Shown piece after piece: positions 8,151 to 16,724 of a stretch of DNA of 64,000 nt. The notes below the pieces were generated by a model, which had not been told where the DNA came from, did no database searches, and was given only the letters and a program-made list of their open reading frames with translations. How positions within the stretch are numbered: the first letter of the stretch is position 1; each line of letters begins with the position of its first letter. The DNA lies in the NCBI RefSeq assembly GCF_965218685.1, contig NZ_OZ244657.1, positions 1,302,001 through 1,366,000 of the forward strand. Reading direction: 5' to 3'. Position numbers and translations under genes: made by a program. The DNA comes from Thalassobius sp965218685. Its GTDB lineage: Bacteria > Pseudomonadota > Alphaproteobacteria > Rhodobacterales > Rhodobacteraceae.

Positions 8151-8933
8151 ATGACCGAAACTGTAATCAGCGCGAAGGGTCTAAACCTGACCTTTCAGAC
8201 GAATGATGGGCCCGTACACGCGCTGCAAGACGTGAATCTGGAGATCGAAAAGGGCGATTTCGTCAGTTTCATCGGTCCGTCGGGCTGTGGCAAAACCACG
8301 TTTTTGCGAGTGATGGCGGATCTGGAAACGCCCACTGCCGGCTCGATCCTGGTGAACGGTGTGACGCCCGAGGAGGCGCGTAAATCCCGCGCCTATGGCT
8401 ATGTGTTTCAGCATGCGGGCCTGTATCCGTGGCGCACGATTGGCGGCAACATTCGCTTGCCACTGGAAATCATGGGCTATGGCAAGGCCGATCAGGACAC
8501 CCGCGTGAAACGCGTGCTGGATCTGGTCGAACTGGCCGGGTTCGAAAAGAAATTCCCTTGGCAACTGTCGGGCGGTATGCAGCAGCGCGCCTCGATCGCG
8601 CGGGCCCTGGCCTTTGATGCGGACATCCTGCTGATGGACGAACCCTTTGGCGCGCTGGACGAAATCGTGCGCGATCACCTGAACGAACAACTGCTGCAGC
8701 TATGGGCGCGCACGAACAAAACCATCTGTTTCGTCACCCACTCGATCCCCGAGGCCGTCTATCTGTCCACCAAGATCGTGGTGATGTCGCCGCGTCCGGG
8801 CCGAATTACCGACGTGATCGAAAGCACCCTGCCGCGGGAACGTCCACTGGATATCCGCGACACGCCCGAATTCCTGGAAATCGCCCATCGCGTCCGTGAT
8901 GGCCTGCGCGCGGGGCATGCCTATGACGATTGA
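8151..8933 (+). CDS. ABC importer ATP-binding protein (NitT/TauT type)
   Basis: 260 residues with Walker A GPSGCGKTT (42-50), signature LSGGMQQR (139-146) and Walker B ILLMDEP (159-165). It belongs to the nitrate/taurine/hydroxymethylpyrimidine importer group. With the two permeases and the binding protein downstream it forms a complete importer. Location inside a pyrimidine-catabolic operon suggests uptake of pyrimidines or related heterocycles (inference). A 246-bp gap holding a long hairpin separates it from the first permease. Confidence 0.88.
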   Translation: MTETVISAKGLNLTFQTNDGPVHALQDVNLEIEKGDFVSFIGPSGCGKTTFLRVMADLETPTAGSILVNGVTPEEARKSRAYGYVFQHAGLYPWRTIGGNIRLPLEIMGYGKADQDTRVKRVLDLVELAGFEKKFPWQLSGGMQQRASIARALAFDADILLMDEPFGALDEIVRDHLNEQLLQLWARTNKTICFVTHSIPEAVYLSTKIVVMSPRPGRITDVIESTLPRERPLDIRDTPEFLEIAHRVRDGLRAGHAYDD

Positions 8934-9087
8934 TCGAGGTCCCAACCTGACAGAGACCCGGGGGGCGGCCCATTACAGCCTCCCCCCGCAATCTCCCCGC
9001 ACTTGGGTTAAGGACGCGGGCCCCTTCTTCGCTCACGGTCATCGGCTCTCCAGCCTGTACCGTGGGGCTAGAAAATCACTAATTCCT

Positions 9088-9162
9088 TTCTTTGCTCTTA
9101 AAATACTCAAAGAACTACGCGCGAGGCTGGGTCAGGCATTTGAGTATTTGCGGAGCAAAGAA
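9088..9162. repeat. Long interrupted inverted repeat inside the ABC operon
   Basis: The left arm is TTCTTTGCTC (9088-9097), TTA, then AAATACTCAAA (9101-9111). The right arm is TTTGAGTATTT (9139-9149), GCG, then GAGCAAAGAA (9153-9162). This gives 21 paired bases split by a 3x3 internal loop around a 27-base loop. It is AT-rich in a GC-rich region, ends 17 bases before the permease start, and resembles a dispersed palindromic element more than a terminator. The rest of the 246-bp gap (8934-9179) shows nothing else recognisable. Confidence 0.7.
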
Positions 9163-9179
9163 GCGGGGGGTTTGGGCGT

Positions 9180-10043
9180 ATGAGGCGGGCTTTCATACCG
9201 GTACTGACCGTCGTGGCGGTTATCTTTGCGCTTTGGTATGGCGCGGCGGTCGCGTTGAACACACCTTGGGCTTATGATCAAGCGAAGCGTGCGAAAGTCG
9301 AGTTGAGTTTTTCGGAGCTGGTGGCCGATACCTGGAGCCAGAAAAAACCCAAATTGCCAGCGCCTCATCAAGTGGCCACCGAGATCTGGAAAACTACGGT
9401 TGAAAAGAAGATCACCTCGAAACGGTCGCTGATCTATCACTCGGGGATCACGCTGAGTTCAACCATGTTGGGGTTCGTACTGGGCACCGTGCTGGGCATC
9501 GGGCTGGCCGTGGGGATCGTCTATAACCGGGTGATGGACATGAGCGTGATGCCTTGGGTCATCGCCAGCCAGACTATTCCCATTCTGGCGATTGCTCCAA
9601 TGATCATTGTGGTGCTGAATGCGATTGGCATCTCAGGTCTGCTGCCCAAGGCCATTATCTCGATGTACCTGTCGTTTTTCCCTGTCGTGGTCGGCATGGT
9701 GAAGGGGCTGCGCAGCCCCGGCGCAATGCAGCTGGACCAGATGAAAACCTGGAGTGCCAGCAGCGGGCAGCAATTTTGGAAACTGCGCTTGCCCAGTTCC
9801 ATGCCTTACCTGTTTGCCTCGTTGAAAATCGCGATGGCCGCGTCGCTTGTGGGCGCCATCGTGGGTGAGCTTCCGACGGGTGCTGTGGCTGGTCTGGGTG
9901 CGCGTCTTCTGGCCGGGTCTTATTACGGTCAGACCATTCAGATCTGGAGTGCGCTGATCATGGCGGCAGCCCTTGCGGCCTGTCTGGTGGCGATCATTGG
10001 CGTGATCCAGCGGGTGACGCTGAAGCGGATGGGGATGGCGTGA
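9180..10043 (+). CDS. ABC importer permease
   Basis: 287 residues with an N-terminal membrane anchor (5-25), a soluble stretch, then five to six further hydrophobic segments from about residue 95. The EAA-type cytoplasmic loop of binding-protein-dependent permeases lies near residues 180-210 (MKTWSASSGQQFWKLRLPSS). Its stop overlaps the start of the next permease in ATGA, so they are translationally coupled and likely form a heterodimer. Start ATG 9180 follows a GGGGGG run. Confidence 0.85.
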   Translation: MRRAFIPVLTVVAVIFALWYGAAVALNTPWAYDQAKRAKVELSFSELVADTWSQKKPKLPAPHQVATEIWKTTVEKKITSKRSLIYHSGITLSSTMLGFVLGTVLGIGLAVGIVYNRVMDMSVMPWVIASQTIPILAIAPMIIVVLNAIGISGLLPKAIISMYLSFFPVVVGMVKGLRSPGAMQLDQMKTWSASSGQQFWKLRLPSSMPYLFASLKIAMAASLVGAIVGELPTGAVAGLGARLLAGSYYGQTIQIWSALIMAAALAACLVAIIGVIQRVTLKRMGMA

Positions 10044-10882
10044 TGGGGTGGATTGTCTTTGGATTGATCGCCTGGGGCTCGGGTTGGGGGCTGAACATTT
10101 GGCTGTCACGCTTGCCGCGCAGCCGGGCCACGTCGCTGGCAGTGCCGATCATCTTTGGCGTGACCATCATCCTGATCTGGGAATCGATGGTGCGGGGGGT
10201 CGGAATATCGCCTGTGCTGTTGCCCGCCCCCAGTGCGATTGCGGTGCGGTTCGTGGCCTCGACCGGTATCTTGTGGGAGGATTTCGTTCAAACCGTGCTG
10301 AAGGGCGCGCTGAGCGGGTATATCATCGGATGCGGAGCCGCATTTGTCATGGCGGTGGTCGTGGATCGGTTCCCGTTCCTGAAGCGCGGGTTGCTGCCGG
10401 TGGGCAACTTTGTGGCCGCGCTGCCGATCATCGGGATGGCGCCCATTCTGGTGATGTGGTTCGGCTTTGACTGGCAGTCCAAGGCTGCGGTGGTCGTCGT
10501 GATGGTGTTTTTCCCGATGCTGGTGAACACGGTCGAGGGGTTGCAGGCGACGGACAATATGCAGCGCGATCTGATGCGGACATACGCATCCAACTATTGG
10601 ACGACGCTGCTGAAGCTGCGGCTGCCTGCCGCAATGCCGTTTATCTTCAACGGGCTGAAAATTGCCACGACCCTGGCGCTGATCGGGGCTATCGTGGCCG
10701 AGTTCTTCGGATCCCCGATCAAGGGGATGGGGTTTCGGATTTCCACAAGTGTGGGGCAGCTGGCACTGGATCTGGTCTGGGCCGAGATCGTTGTCGCCGC
10801 CATCGTGGGATCCGCATTTTACGGCGGGGTCGCGCTGTTGGAAAAAGCAGTGACCTTCTGGCACCCGTCACAGCGAGGCTGA
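10043..10882 (+). CDS. ABC importer permease
   Basis: 279 residues, starting at the ATG that overlaps the preceding stop (ATGA); a GTG one codon upstream is less likely. Several membrane helices and the EAA loop (MRTYASNYWTTLLKLRLPAA) place it in the same permease family as its neighbour. It forms the second transmembrane half of the importer. Confidence 0.85.
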   Translation: MGWIVFGLIAWGSGWGLNIWLSRLPRSRATSLAVPIIFGVTIILIWESMVRGVGISPVLLPAPSAIAVRFVASTGILWEDFVQTVLKGALSGYIIGCGAAFVMAVVVDRFPFLKRGLLPVGNFVAALPIIGMAPILVMWFGFDWQSKAAVVVVMVFFPMLVNTVEGLQATDNMQRDLMRTYASNYWTTLLKLRLPAAMPFIFNGLKIATTLALIGAIVAEFFGSPIKGMGFRISTSVGQLALDLVWAEIVVAAIVGSAFYGGVALLEKAVTFWHPSQRG

Positions 10883-10923
10883 GCAAAACAAATCAACGAA
10901 TAAACAAACTAGGAGTGTATGAA

Positions 10924-11913
10924 ATGAAAACCATGGTGAAATCGCTGGGCGTTGCCGCCCTGGCGTTGTGGGGCGGGATGGCCCAGGCGGCGGACGAGGT
11001 GACGTTGCAGTTGAAATGGGTCACGCAATCTCAGTTCGCGGGCTACTATGTGGCGCTGGACAAGGGCTTCTATGAAGAAGAGGGCCTGGACGTCACGATC
11101 AAGCCGGGTGGACCGGATATCGCGCCTGCTCAGGTGATCGCGGGCGGTGGTGCCGACGTGGTTCTGGACTGGATGCCATCGGCCCTGGCCTCGCGTGAAA
11201 AAGGTCTGCCGCTGGTGAACATCGCACAGCCGTTCAAGTCCTCGGGCATGATGCTGACCTGCCGCAAGGACGCGGGCGTGTCTAGCCCCGCTGATTTCGC
11301 GGGTAAAACCCTGGGCGTCTGGTTCTTCGGGAACGAGTATCCCTTCCTCAGCTGGATGAGCAAACTGGGTCTGGCCACGGATGGTTCAGACGGCGGCGTG
11401 ACCGTTCTGAAACAGGGCTTCAACGTCGATCCGATCCTGCAAGGGCAGGCGGCCTGTGTGTCGACCATGACCTATAACGAATACTGGCAGATCATCGACG
11501 CGGGCCTTAGCCCTGACGATCTGGTGGTTTTCAAGTACGAAGATCAGGGCGTCGCCACGCTTGAGGACGGCATGTACGTGCTGGAAGAAAACCTGAACGA
11601 TCCCGCGTTCGTCGAGAAGATGGTCAAGTTCGTCCGTGCTTCGATGAAGGGCTGGAAATGGGCCGAAGAGAACCCCGATGACGCCGCCATGATCGTGCTG
11701 GATAACGATGCCTCGGGCGCTCAGACTGAAGAGCATCAGAAACGCATGATGGGTGAAGTGGCCAAGCTGACCGCGGGCTCGAACGGTGCGCTGGATCCGG
11801 CAGATTACGAACGCACCGTGGCCTCGTTGCTGGCAGGTGGTTCGGATCCGGTGATCTCGAAGGCGCCCGAAGGCGCCTGGACCCACATGATCACGGACAA
11901 GGCGCTGAACTAA
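10924..11913 (+). CDS. ABC importer periplasmic binding protein, NMT1/THI5-like
   Basis: 329 residues with a Sec signal peptide (MKTMVKSLGVAALALWGG, cleavage near AQA-AD). The start of the mature protein (VTLQLKWVTQSQFAGYYVAL) is typical of the NMT1/THI5-like family, which includes binding proteins for pyrimidine precursors of thiamine. AGGAG eight bases before ATG 10924 sets the start; the frame is open further upstream but inside the permease gene. Location suggests a pyrimidine-like ligand, which is inferred. Confidence 0.85.
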   Translation: MKTMVKSLGVAALALWGGMAQAADEVTLQLKWVTQSQFAGYYVALDKGFYEEEGLDVTIKPGGPDIAPAQVIAGGGADVVLDWMPSALASREKGLPLVNIAQPFKSSGMMLTCRKDAGVSSPADFAGKTLGVWFFGNEYPFLSWMSKLGLATDGSDGGVTVLKQGFNVDPILQGQAACVSTMTYNEYWQIIDAGLSPDDLVVFKYEDQGVATLEDGMYVLEENLNDPAFVEKMVKFVRASMKGWKWAEENPDDAAMIVLDNDASGAQTEEHQKRMMGEVAKLTAGSNGALDPADYERTVASLLAGGSDPVISKAPEGAWTHMITDKALN

Positions 11914-11935
11914 TCCCCACGCTTTGGTCCAAAGG

Positions 11936-11962
11936 AAAGGCCGGCCAGTTAGGTCGGCCTTT
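11936..11962 (+). terminator. Rho-independent terminator of the ABC/pyrimidine operon
   Basis: AAAGGCCGGCC and GGTCGGCCTTT pair (one G-T) around AGTTA, followed by TTTT. It lies 22 bases after the binding-protein stop and six before the convergent MarR stop, so it may serve both strands. Confidence 0.85.
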
Positions 11963-11967
11963 TTGCG

Positions 11968-12399
11968 TTACTTGGGGCTGTTCTGGCTAACTTTGTGAAG
12001 CAGGTGGACCAGCGTTTCGCGCTCTTCCGCGTTCAGCCCGTGGGTGATCTCGTCCTGAACCCTGGCGGCCACTTTTTCGATGTGGGACAGCACCTCGGCA
12101 CCCGAATCAGTCAGGGTCAGCACCCGTGCGCGGCGGTCTTTGGGGGAAACGGTGCGCTCAACAAATTTTTTTTCCACCAATCTGTCCACCACGCCACCCA
12201 TAGTCGCCCGGTCACAGGCGACCCAGGCAGCCACTGTCGCCTGGTCCACTCCGGGGTTCAGTTTGATCGCTGACATGGCCGCGAACTGAAATGGAGTAAT
12301 ATCAATGCCTTCGCGGGACATATGCTCGTGAAACAAAGCGGTAGAGGCTTGGTGTGCGCGCCTGATCAGGTGCCCCGGCATTTCGTGATATTTGGACAT
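11968..12399 (-). CDS. MarR-family regulator
   Basis: 143 residues. The winged-helix domain is at about 30-100, with the recognition region QATVAAWVACDRATMGGVVDRL and wing KDRRARVLTLTDSGAE. It is divergent from the GST-isomerase gene at 12685, and a GACC-N4-GGTC palindrome lies 24 bases before its start. It may respond to an aromatic acid, as many MarR proteins do, but nothing here fixes the ligand. Confidence 0.85.
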   Translation of the reverse strand: MSKYHEMPGHLIRRAHQASTALFHEHMSREGIDITPFQFAAMSAIKLNPGVDQATVAAWVACDRATMGGVVDRLVEKKFVERTVSPKDRRARVLTLTDSGAEVLSHIEKVAARVQDEITHGLNAEERETLVHLLHKVSQNSPK

Positions 12400-12422
12400 T
12401 TTCTCTCTGGTTTTTAATTATT

Positions 12423-12440
12423 ACCGACCGTATGGTCAGT
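12423..12440. promoter_or_regulatory. Palindromic operator candidate before the MarR gene
   Basis: ACCGACC-GTAT-GGTCAGT has six of seven arm positions paired and lies 24-41 bases upstream of the MarR start codon. MarR proteins often bind such sites at their own promoter, so autoregulation is the simplest reading. Confidence 0.5.
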
Positions 12441-12482
12441 TTTATCAGTGGCTAGCGTTGTTTTCAATTCCATGCTACTCGA

Positions 12483-12515
12483 TTGACATGATCCATAACG
12501 ATATGAATACATATC
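12483..12515 (+). promoter_or_regulatory. Promoter with GATATG-N4-CATATC palindrome before the isomerase gene
   Basis: TTGACA at 12483-12488 is followed after 17 bases by AATACA. The perfect 16-bp palindrome GATATGAATACATATC (12500-12515) overlaps the -10 region. Its TATG...CATA core resembles the palindrome before the crotonase gene at 16691. The rest of the 285-bp gap (12400-12684) shows no gene. Confidence 0.45.
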
Positions 12516-12684
12516 TAATGAGCAACAGCACAAATCCTGGGGAGGAGGACCCGTGTTGACCCAATTGGCCATTGCTGACCTAAAAGCGCAAGCGTACGAC
12601 ATGACGCTTTTTCCGGCTTGTCACATTTGAGCCGCGTGTCCATCATGTTTGTCCTGCTTCAATCCTGAAGGAGATCCCAGCTTT

Positions 12685-13329
12685 ATGCGCTTTCTAGGAT
12701 ATTTTCGCAGCTCGTCCGCGTACCGCTGCCGGATCGCCTTTAACCTGAAAGGGTTGGAGTATGATTTCGAAAGCGTGCACCTTAAGCATGGCCAGCAGAA
12801 GGCAGCGGCGTATGCGGCTGTGAACCCTCAGCAGCTGGTGCCGGCGCTGATCACTGATGATGGGGACGAGCTGGCTCAGTCCCTGGCGATCATCGAATGG
12901 CTGGACGAGACCTATCCCCAACCCGCGCTGTTGCCGCAGGACGCCGTGCTGCGCGCCAAGGTTCGCGCCTTTGCCCAGGTTATCGCCTGCGAGATCCATC
13001 CGCTGCAAAACCTGCGCGTGCTGCAATACCTGCGCAACGAGCTGTCGTTGGACGAAGATGCCGTAAACGCTTGGCTGGCGCGTTGGCTGGGCGACGGGCT
13101 GCAGGCCTGCGAGGATATTTTGGTTAAACAGGGCGGCAATACTGCCTTCTGTTTTGGAGATCAGCCCAGCTTGGCTGATATTTGTCTGGTGCCGCAGATT
13201 TTCTCGGCTCAGCGATTCAATGTTGATATTGCGGGCATGCGCCGTATCAATGAAGTTTATGAACACTGTCAATCAATCTCGGCTTTCTCGGACGCGCATC
13301 CGAAGAACCAGCCTGATTTTGAAGTATGA
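12685..13329 (+). CDS. maiA: Maleylacetoacetate or maleylpyruvate isomerase (zeta-class GST)
   Basis: 214 residues with a thioredoxin-like GST N-domain. The zeta-class signature SSSAYRCRIAFNLKG (about 10-24) carries the active-site serine and a cysteine in SSxxxRC, and NPQQLVPAL and the QSLAIIEWLDE motif follow. It performs glutathione-dependent cis-trans isomerization of maleylacetoacetate (homogentisate pathway) or maleylpyruvate (gentisate pathway); sequence alone does not separate them. ATG 12685 is chosen over an upstream in-frame ATG (12649) because family members start at this point and GAAGGAG precedes it. No hydrolase or ring-cleavage dioxygenase is adjacent. Confidence 0.85.
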   Translation: MRFLGYFRSSSAYRCRIAFNLKGLEYDFESVHLKHGQQKAAAYAAVNPQQLVPALITDDGDELAQSLAIIEWLDETYPQPALLPQDAVLRAKVRAFAQVIACEIHPLQNLRVLQYLRNELSLDEDAVNAWLARWLGDGLQACEDILVKQGGNTAFCFGDQPSLADICLVPQIFSAQRFNVDIAGMRRINEVYEHCQSISAFSDAHPKNQPDFEV

Positions 13330-13541
13330 CGTCACGCTGCACGGAGGAAATCAAAGCAGTGATGGGTCGTGTGATATTGGTTCGGCATGGTGGCAAACGG
13401 CCATCGGTGACTGGGAAAGTTTCGCACGCCGCGCCCCATCCTGATCCGAACTATGCAGCCATGGAATAACGTATCCAATCTGGGTGCGTTGGGGCCGGGA
13501 AGCCGGCCAAAACTGATCTTAACCACGGGAGGTAAGACCAT

Positions 13542-14576
13542 ATGAAACTTTTCACCAAAGCACTGCGCACCGCAGCTGCTGCCGCCGTTCTGGCCGGTAG
13601 CACCTCGGCAGCCTTCGCTCAGGACGTGACGCTGAAACTGCACCAGTTTCTGCCCGCGCAGGCCAACGTACCGCGCCTGATCCTGGACGTCTGGGCTGAC
13701 AAGGTTGAGGCCGAGTCTGAAGGCCGCATCAAAATCGAGCGCTACCCCTCGATGCAGCTGGGCGGCAAGCCCCCTCATCTGATTGGTCAGCTGGAAGACG
13801 GCATCGCGGACATCGTCTGGACCGTTGCGGGTTACACCCCCGGTCGTTTCCCTCAGGGCGAAGCGTTCGAGCTGCCCTTCATGATGACCAACGCCGAAGC
13901 GGCCAGCCGCGCATACTATGAGTATGCCGAGGCCAACATGATGAACAAGGAATACGCTCCTTTCAAAGTCATCGGTCTGTGGGTGCACGGTCCTGGCCTG
14001 ATCCACTCGAAAAAACCGATCACGGCTCCTGCCGATCTGAACGGTGTGAAACTGCGCGCCCCGACCCGCGTCACCAACAAGTTCTTCACTGAACTGGGTG
14101 CAACCCCCGTTGGTATGCCGGTTCCCGCCGTGCCCGAAGCCCTGTCGAAAGGCGTGATCGACGCCACCGTTATTCCGTGGGAAGTCACTGGCGCACTGAA
14201 AGTGCCTGAGCTGGTCGGCAACCACACCGAATTCGGCGATGCATCGCTGTACACCACCACCTTCATCTTCGCGATGAACCGTGACAAGTACGAAGCTATG
14301 CCCGACGATCTGAAAGCCATCATCGACGCCAACTCGGGTGCTGACGTTTCGGCCTGGGCCGGTAAACTGATGCAGGCTTCGGACGCCCCGGCACGTGCCA
14401 AAGCGGTTGAAAACGGCAACACGATCCACACCCTGACCCCTGAACAGGTTCAGGTCTGGCGCGACGCCGCAGCCAGCCAAGAGGCTGACTGGGTCGCCGA
14501 AATGAACGGCAAAGGCTATGATGGTCAGGCTCTGCTTGATCAAGCTAAAGCGCTGACTGCCAAATACACCAAGTAA
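13542..14576 (+). CDS. dctP: TRAP transporter substrate-binding protein (DctP family)
   Basis: 344 residues with a clear signal peptide (cleavage after AFA, about residue 27), then a DctP solute-binding fold starting VTLKLHQFLP. The ligand-clamp region includes the conserved arginine in KLRAPTRVTN (about 170), which in the family contacts a substrate carboxylate. The first gene of a complete dctPQM set; substrate is probably an organic acid, perhaps aromatic given the neighbours. The 212-bp upstream gap shows no gene. Confidence 0.9.
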   Translation: MKLFTKALRTAAAAAVLAGSTSAAFAQDVTLKLHQFLPAQANVPRLILDVWADKVEAESEGRIKIERYPSMQLGGKPPHLIGQLEDGIADIVWTVAGYTPGRFPQGEAFELPFMMTNAEAASRAYYEYAEANMMNKEYAPFKVIGLWVHGPGLIHSKKPITAPADLNGVKLRAPTRVTNKFFTELGATPVGMPVPAVPEALSKGVIDATVIPWEVTGALKVPELVGNHTEFGDASLYTTTFIFAMNRDKYEAMPDDLKAIIDANSGADVSAWAGKLMQASDAPARAKAVENGNTIHTLTPEQVQVWRDAAASQEADWVAEMNGKGYDGQALLDQAKALTAKYTK

Positions 14577-14599
14577 GGGATTTCCCTTAGTAAGTGGCG

Positions 14600-14624
14600 C
14601 CACGGCGAGGTCATCTCGCCGTGG
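14600..14624 (+). terminator. Hairpin attenuator between dctP and dctQ
   Basis: A perfect 10-bp stem (CCACGGCGAG / CTCGCCGTGG) with a five-base loop is followed by TTCTCT. Hairpins at this position commonly let the binding protein be made in excess over the membrane subunits, by partial termination or mRNA 3'-end protection. Confidence 0.7.
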
Positions 14625-14659
14625 TTCTCTCCCCTCTCTAGTCAAGGACGAGGACCTTC

Positions 14660-15244
14660 ATGCAACAGTTCATGAACAAACTTGCCCGATACATGGCGAT
14701 TTCCGGCGGGGTCATTCTGACCCTTTTGGTGCTTTTGACCTGTGTGTCGGTGTTGGGTCGGACGTTGAACACTCTGTTCCACTCGGGCTTTGCCCAAGCC
14801 ATTCTGGGTGACTTTGCGAAGACCATTCTGGATACGGGCGTGGGCCCAGTTCTGGGCGATTTCGAAATCGTCGAGGCCGGTATCGCCTTTGCCATTTTTT
14901 CCTTTATTCCCCTGTGTCAGATTACGGGCGGCCATGCATCGGTGGACATCTTCACCTCGGCCCTGCCTGTGCGCGTGAACCGCTTTATTCAGATGATCGT
15001 CGAGATCCTGTTCGCGGGCGTGCTGATCCTGATCGCGTGGCGCCTGTACGAAGGTATGAACTCGAAAATGCGCTATCAGGAGACCACCTTCCTGCTGCAA
15101 TTCCCGATCTGGTGGGCCTATGCAGCCAGCCTGGTCGCCGCATGTGTTTCGGCGATTGTCAGCGTTTATGTCGCCATCGTCCGTATCGCTGAATTCTTTC
15201 AGGACAGGACAATCATCCACGTCGGTGGAGGAGCAGACCATTGA
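14660..15244 (+). CDS. dctQ: TRAP transporter small membrane subunit (DctQ family)
   Basis: 194 residues with four hydrophobic segments (about 13-35, 70-90, 110-130, 155-180), as expected for DctQ. Start ATG 14660 follows AAGGACGAGGA. Its TGA overlaps the TTG start of dctM. Confidence 0.88.
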   Translation: MQQFMNKLARYMAISGGVILTLLVLLTCVSVLGRTLNTLFHSGFAQAILGDFAKTILDTGVGPVLGDFEIVEAGIAFAIFSFIPLCQITGGHASVDIFTSALPVRVNRFIQMIVEILFAGVLILIAWRLYEGMNSKMRYQETTFLLQFPIWWAYAASLVAACVSAIVSVYVAIVRIAEFFQDRTIIHVGGGADH

Positions 15245-16563
15245 CCAATCTTGAAATCGGACTGACGTCCTTCCCGCTGCTGTTGTTGATGATTTTCCTG
15301 CGAGTGCCGATTGGCCTTGCGATGTTCCTGGCGGGCCTTGTTGGCCTTTACTTCATCAACGGCAGCTGGGTAGTCGGCTTTGCTAAGCTGAAAACCGAGA
15401 CCTATTCGACGTTCTCCAGCTATTCGCTGTCGATCGTGCCGATGTTTATCCTGATGGGTCACTTCGCGACCCTGGGTGGGATGAGCCAGGCTTTGTTCAA
15501 GGCGGCTGAATCCTTCCTTGGGCACCGCCGCGGTGGTGTGGCCATGGCTGCTGTTGGGGCCTGCGCTGGCTTCGGCTCGATCTGCGGTTCGTCGTTGGCC
15601 ACTGCCGCCACCATGAGCCAGGTCGCCCTGCCTGAACTGAAACGCTATGGCTATTCGGGTGGTTTCTCGACCGCGACGCTGGCTGCTGGCGGTACGCTGG
15701 GCATTCTGATCCCGCCGTCGGTGATCCTTGTGATCTACGCAATCCTGACCGAGCAGAACATCGCCAAACTGTTCCTGGCTGCGTTCATTCCCGGCATTCT
15801 GGCTGCGATCGGTTACATGATCACCATCTCGATCTATGTGCGCATCCACCCCGATGCCGCAGGCGTGCGCCAGCCCCAGCCGATGAGCGAGCGCTTCCGC
15901 GCCCTGGCCGATGTCTGGCCCGTGCTGATCGTGTTCGTTGCTGTGGTGGGCGGTATCTATCTGGGTATCTTTACCCCGACCGAGGGCGCCGCCGTTGGCG
16001 CATTGGGTACGGGCCTGATCGCACTGATCAACGGTGGTCTGACCAAATCGACCATGGTGGAAAGCTTTATCGCGACCGCGCGCGGCACCGCTATGATCTT
16101 CTTCATCGTTCTGGGTGCGGGCTTCTACAACGGTTTCCTGGCGCAAAGCCAAGTGCCGCAAGCTCTGTCCGAATGGGTGGTTGGTCTGGGCCTTAGCCCC
16201 TGGGTGGTTCTGACGATGATCCTGGCGCTGTACCTGGTGTTTGGCTGTGTCATGGACTCGCTGTCGATGATCCTGCTGACGATCCCGATCTTCTTCCCGA
16301 TCATTTCGAACCTCGAGTTTGGCATGACCAGCGAAGAGGTCGCCATCTGGTTCGGTATCATCGTTCTGATCGTGGTGGAGGTCGGTCTGATCACGCCACC
16401 GGTGGGGATGAACCTGTTCGTGATCAACTCGATGGATCGCAAGACCCCGATGATCGAAACCTACAAGGCCGTTATGTACTTTGTCGGTTCGGACATCGCG
16501 CGCGTGATCCTGCTGGTTATGTTCCCCGGCATCACCCTGTTCCTTGTGCGCTTGCTGCACTGA
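15241..16563 (+). CDS. dctM: TRAP transporter large membrane subunit (DctM family)
   Basis: 440 residues, strongly hydrophobic throughout, with the DctM hallmarks GSSLATAATMSQVALPE and GILIPPSVILVIYAI. It is the sodium-driven transport channel. The start is TTG 15241, overlapping the dctQ stop (ATTGA) behind GGTGGAGGAG; no ATG fits better. Confidence 0.9.
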   Translation: MTNLEIGLTSFPLLLLMIFLRVPIGLAMFLAGLVGLYFINGSWVVGFAKLKTETYSTFSSYSLSIVPMFILMGHFATLGGMSQALFKAAESFLGHRRGGVAMAAVGACAGFGSICGSSLATAATMSQVALPELKRYGYSGGFSTATLAAGGTLGILIPPSVILVIYAILTEQNIAKLFLAAFIPGILAAIGYMITISIYVRIHPDAAGVRQPQPMSERFRALADVWPVLIVFVAVVGGIYLGIFTPTEGAAVGALGTGLIALINGGLTKSTMVESFIATARGTAMIFFIVLGAGFYNGFLAQSQVPQALSEWVVGLGLSPWVVLTMILALYLVFGCVMDSLSMILLTIPIFFPIISNLEFGMTSEEVAIWFGIIVLIVVEVGLITPPVGMNLFVINSMDRKTPMIETYKAVMYFVGSDIARVILLVMFPGITLFLVRLLH

Positions 16564-16595
16564 CCGGGGCAATGACCTGACGATCTAACAATTTG

Positions 16596-16622
16596 CACCC
16601 CGGCGCGTATCGCGTCGGGGTG
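16596..16622 (+). terminator. Rho-independent terminator after dctPQM
   Basis: CACCCCGGCGCG pairs with CGCGTCGGGGTG (one G-T) around TAT, followed by TTCTTGTTT. It separates the TRAP genes from the crotonase-ligase operon. Confidence 0.85.
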
Positions 16623-16690
16623 TTCTTGTTTCAGCTCCAGCCTGACCGTGCATCTGCAGCAAAGGATTTTCTGGACTCTAAGTTCGAATA

Positions 16691-16709
16691 TAGTTATGAC
16701 GCATAGCTA
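16691..16709 (+). promoter_or_regulatory. Palindromic operator candidate before the crotonase-MarR-ligase operon
   Basis: TAGTTATG-ACG-CATAGCTA pairs at seven of eight arm positions and ends 15 bases before the crotonase start. A site this close would act by repression, which suits control by the MarR protein encoded second in the operon. Confidence 0.5.
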
Positions 16710-16724
16710 ATAGCGGAGATAACA

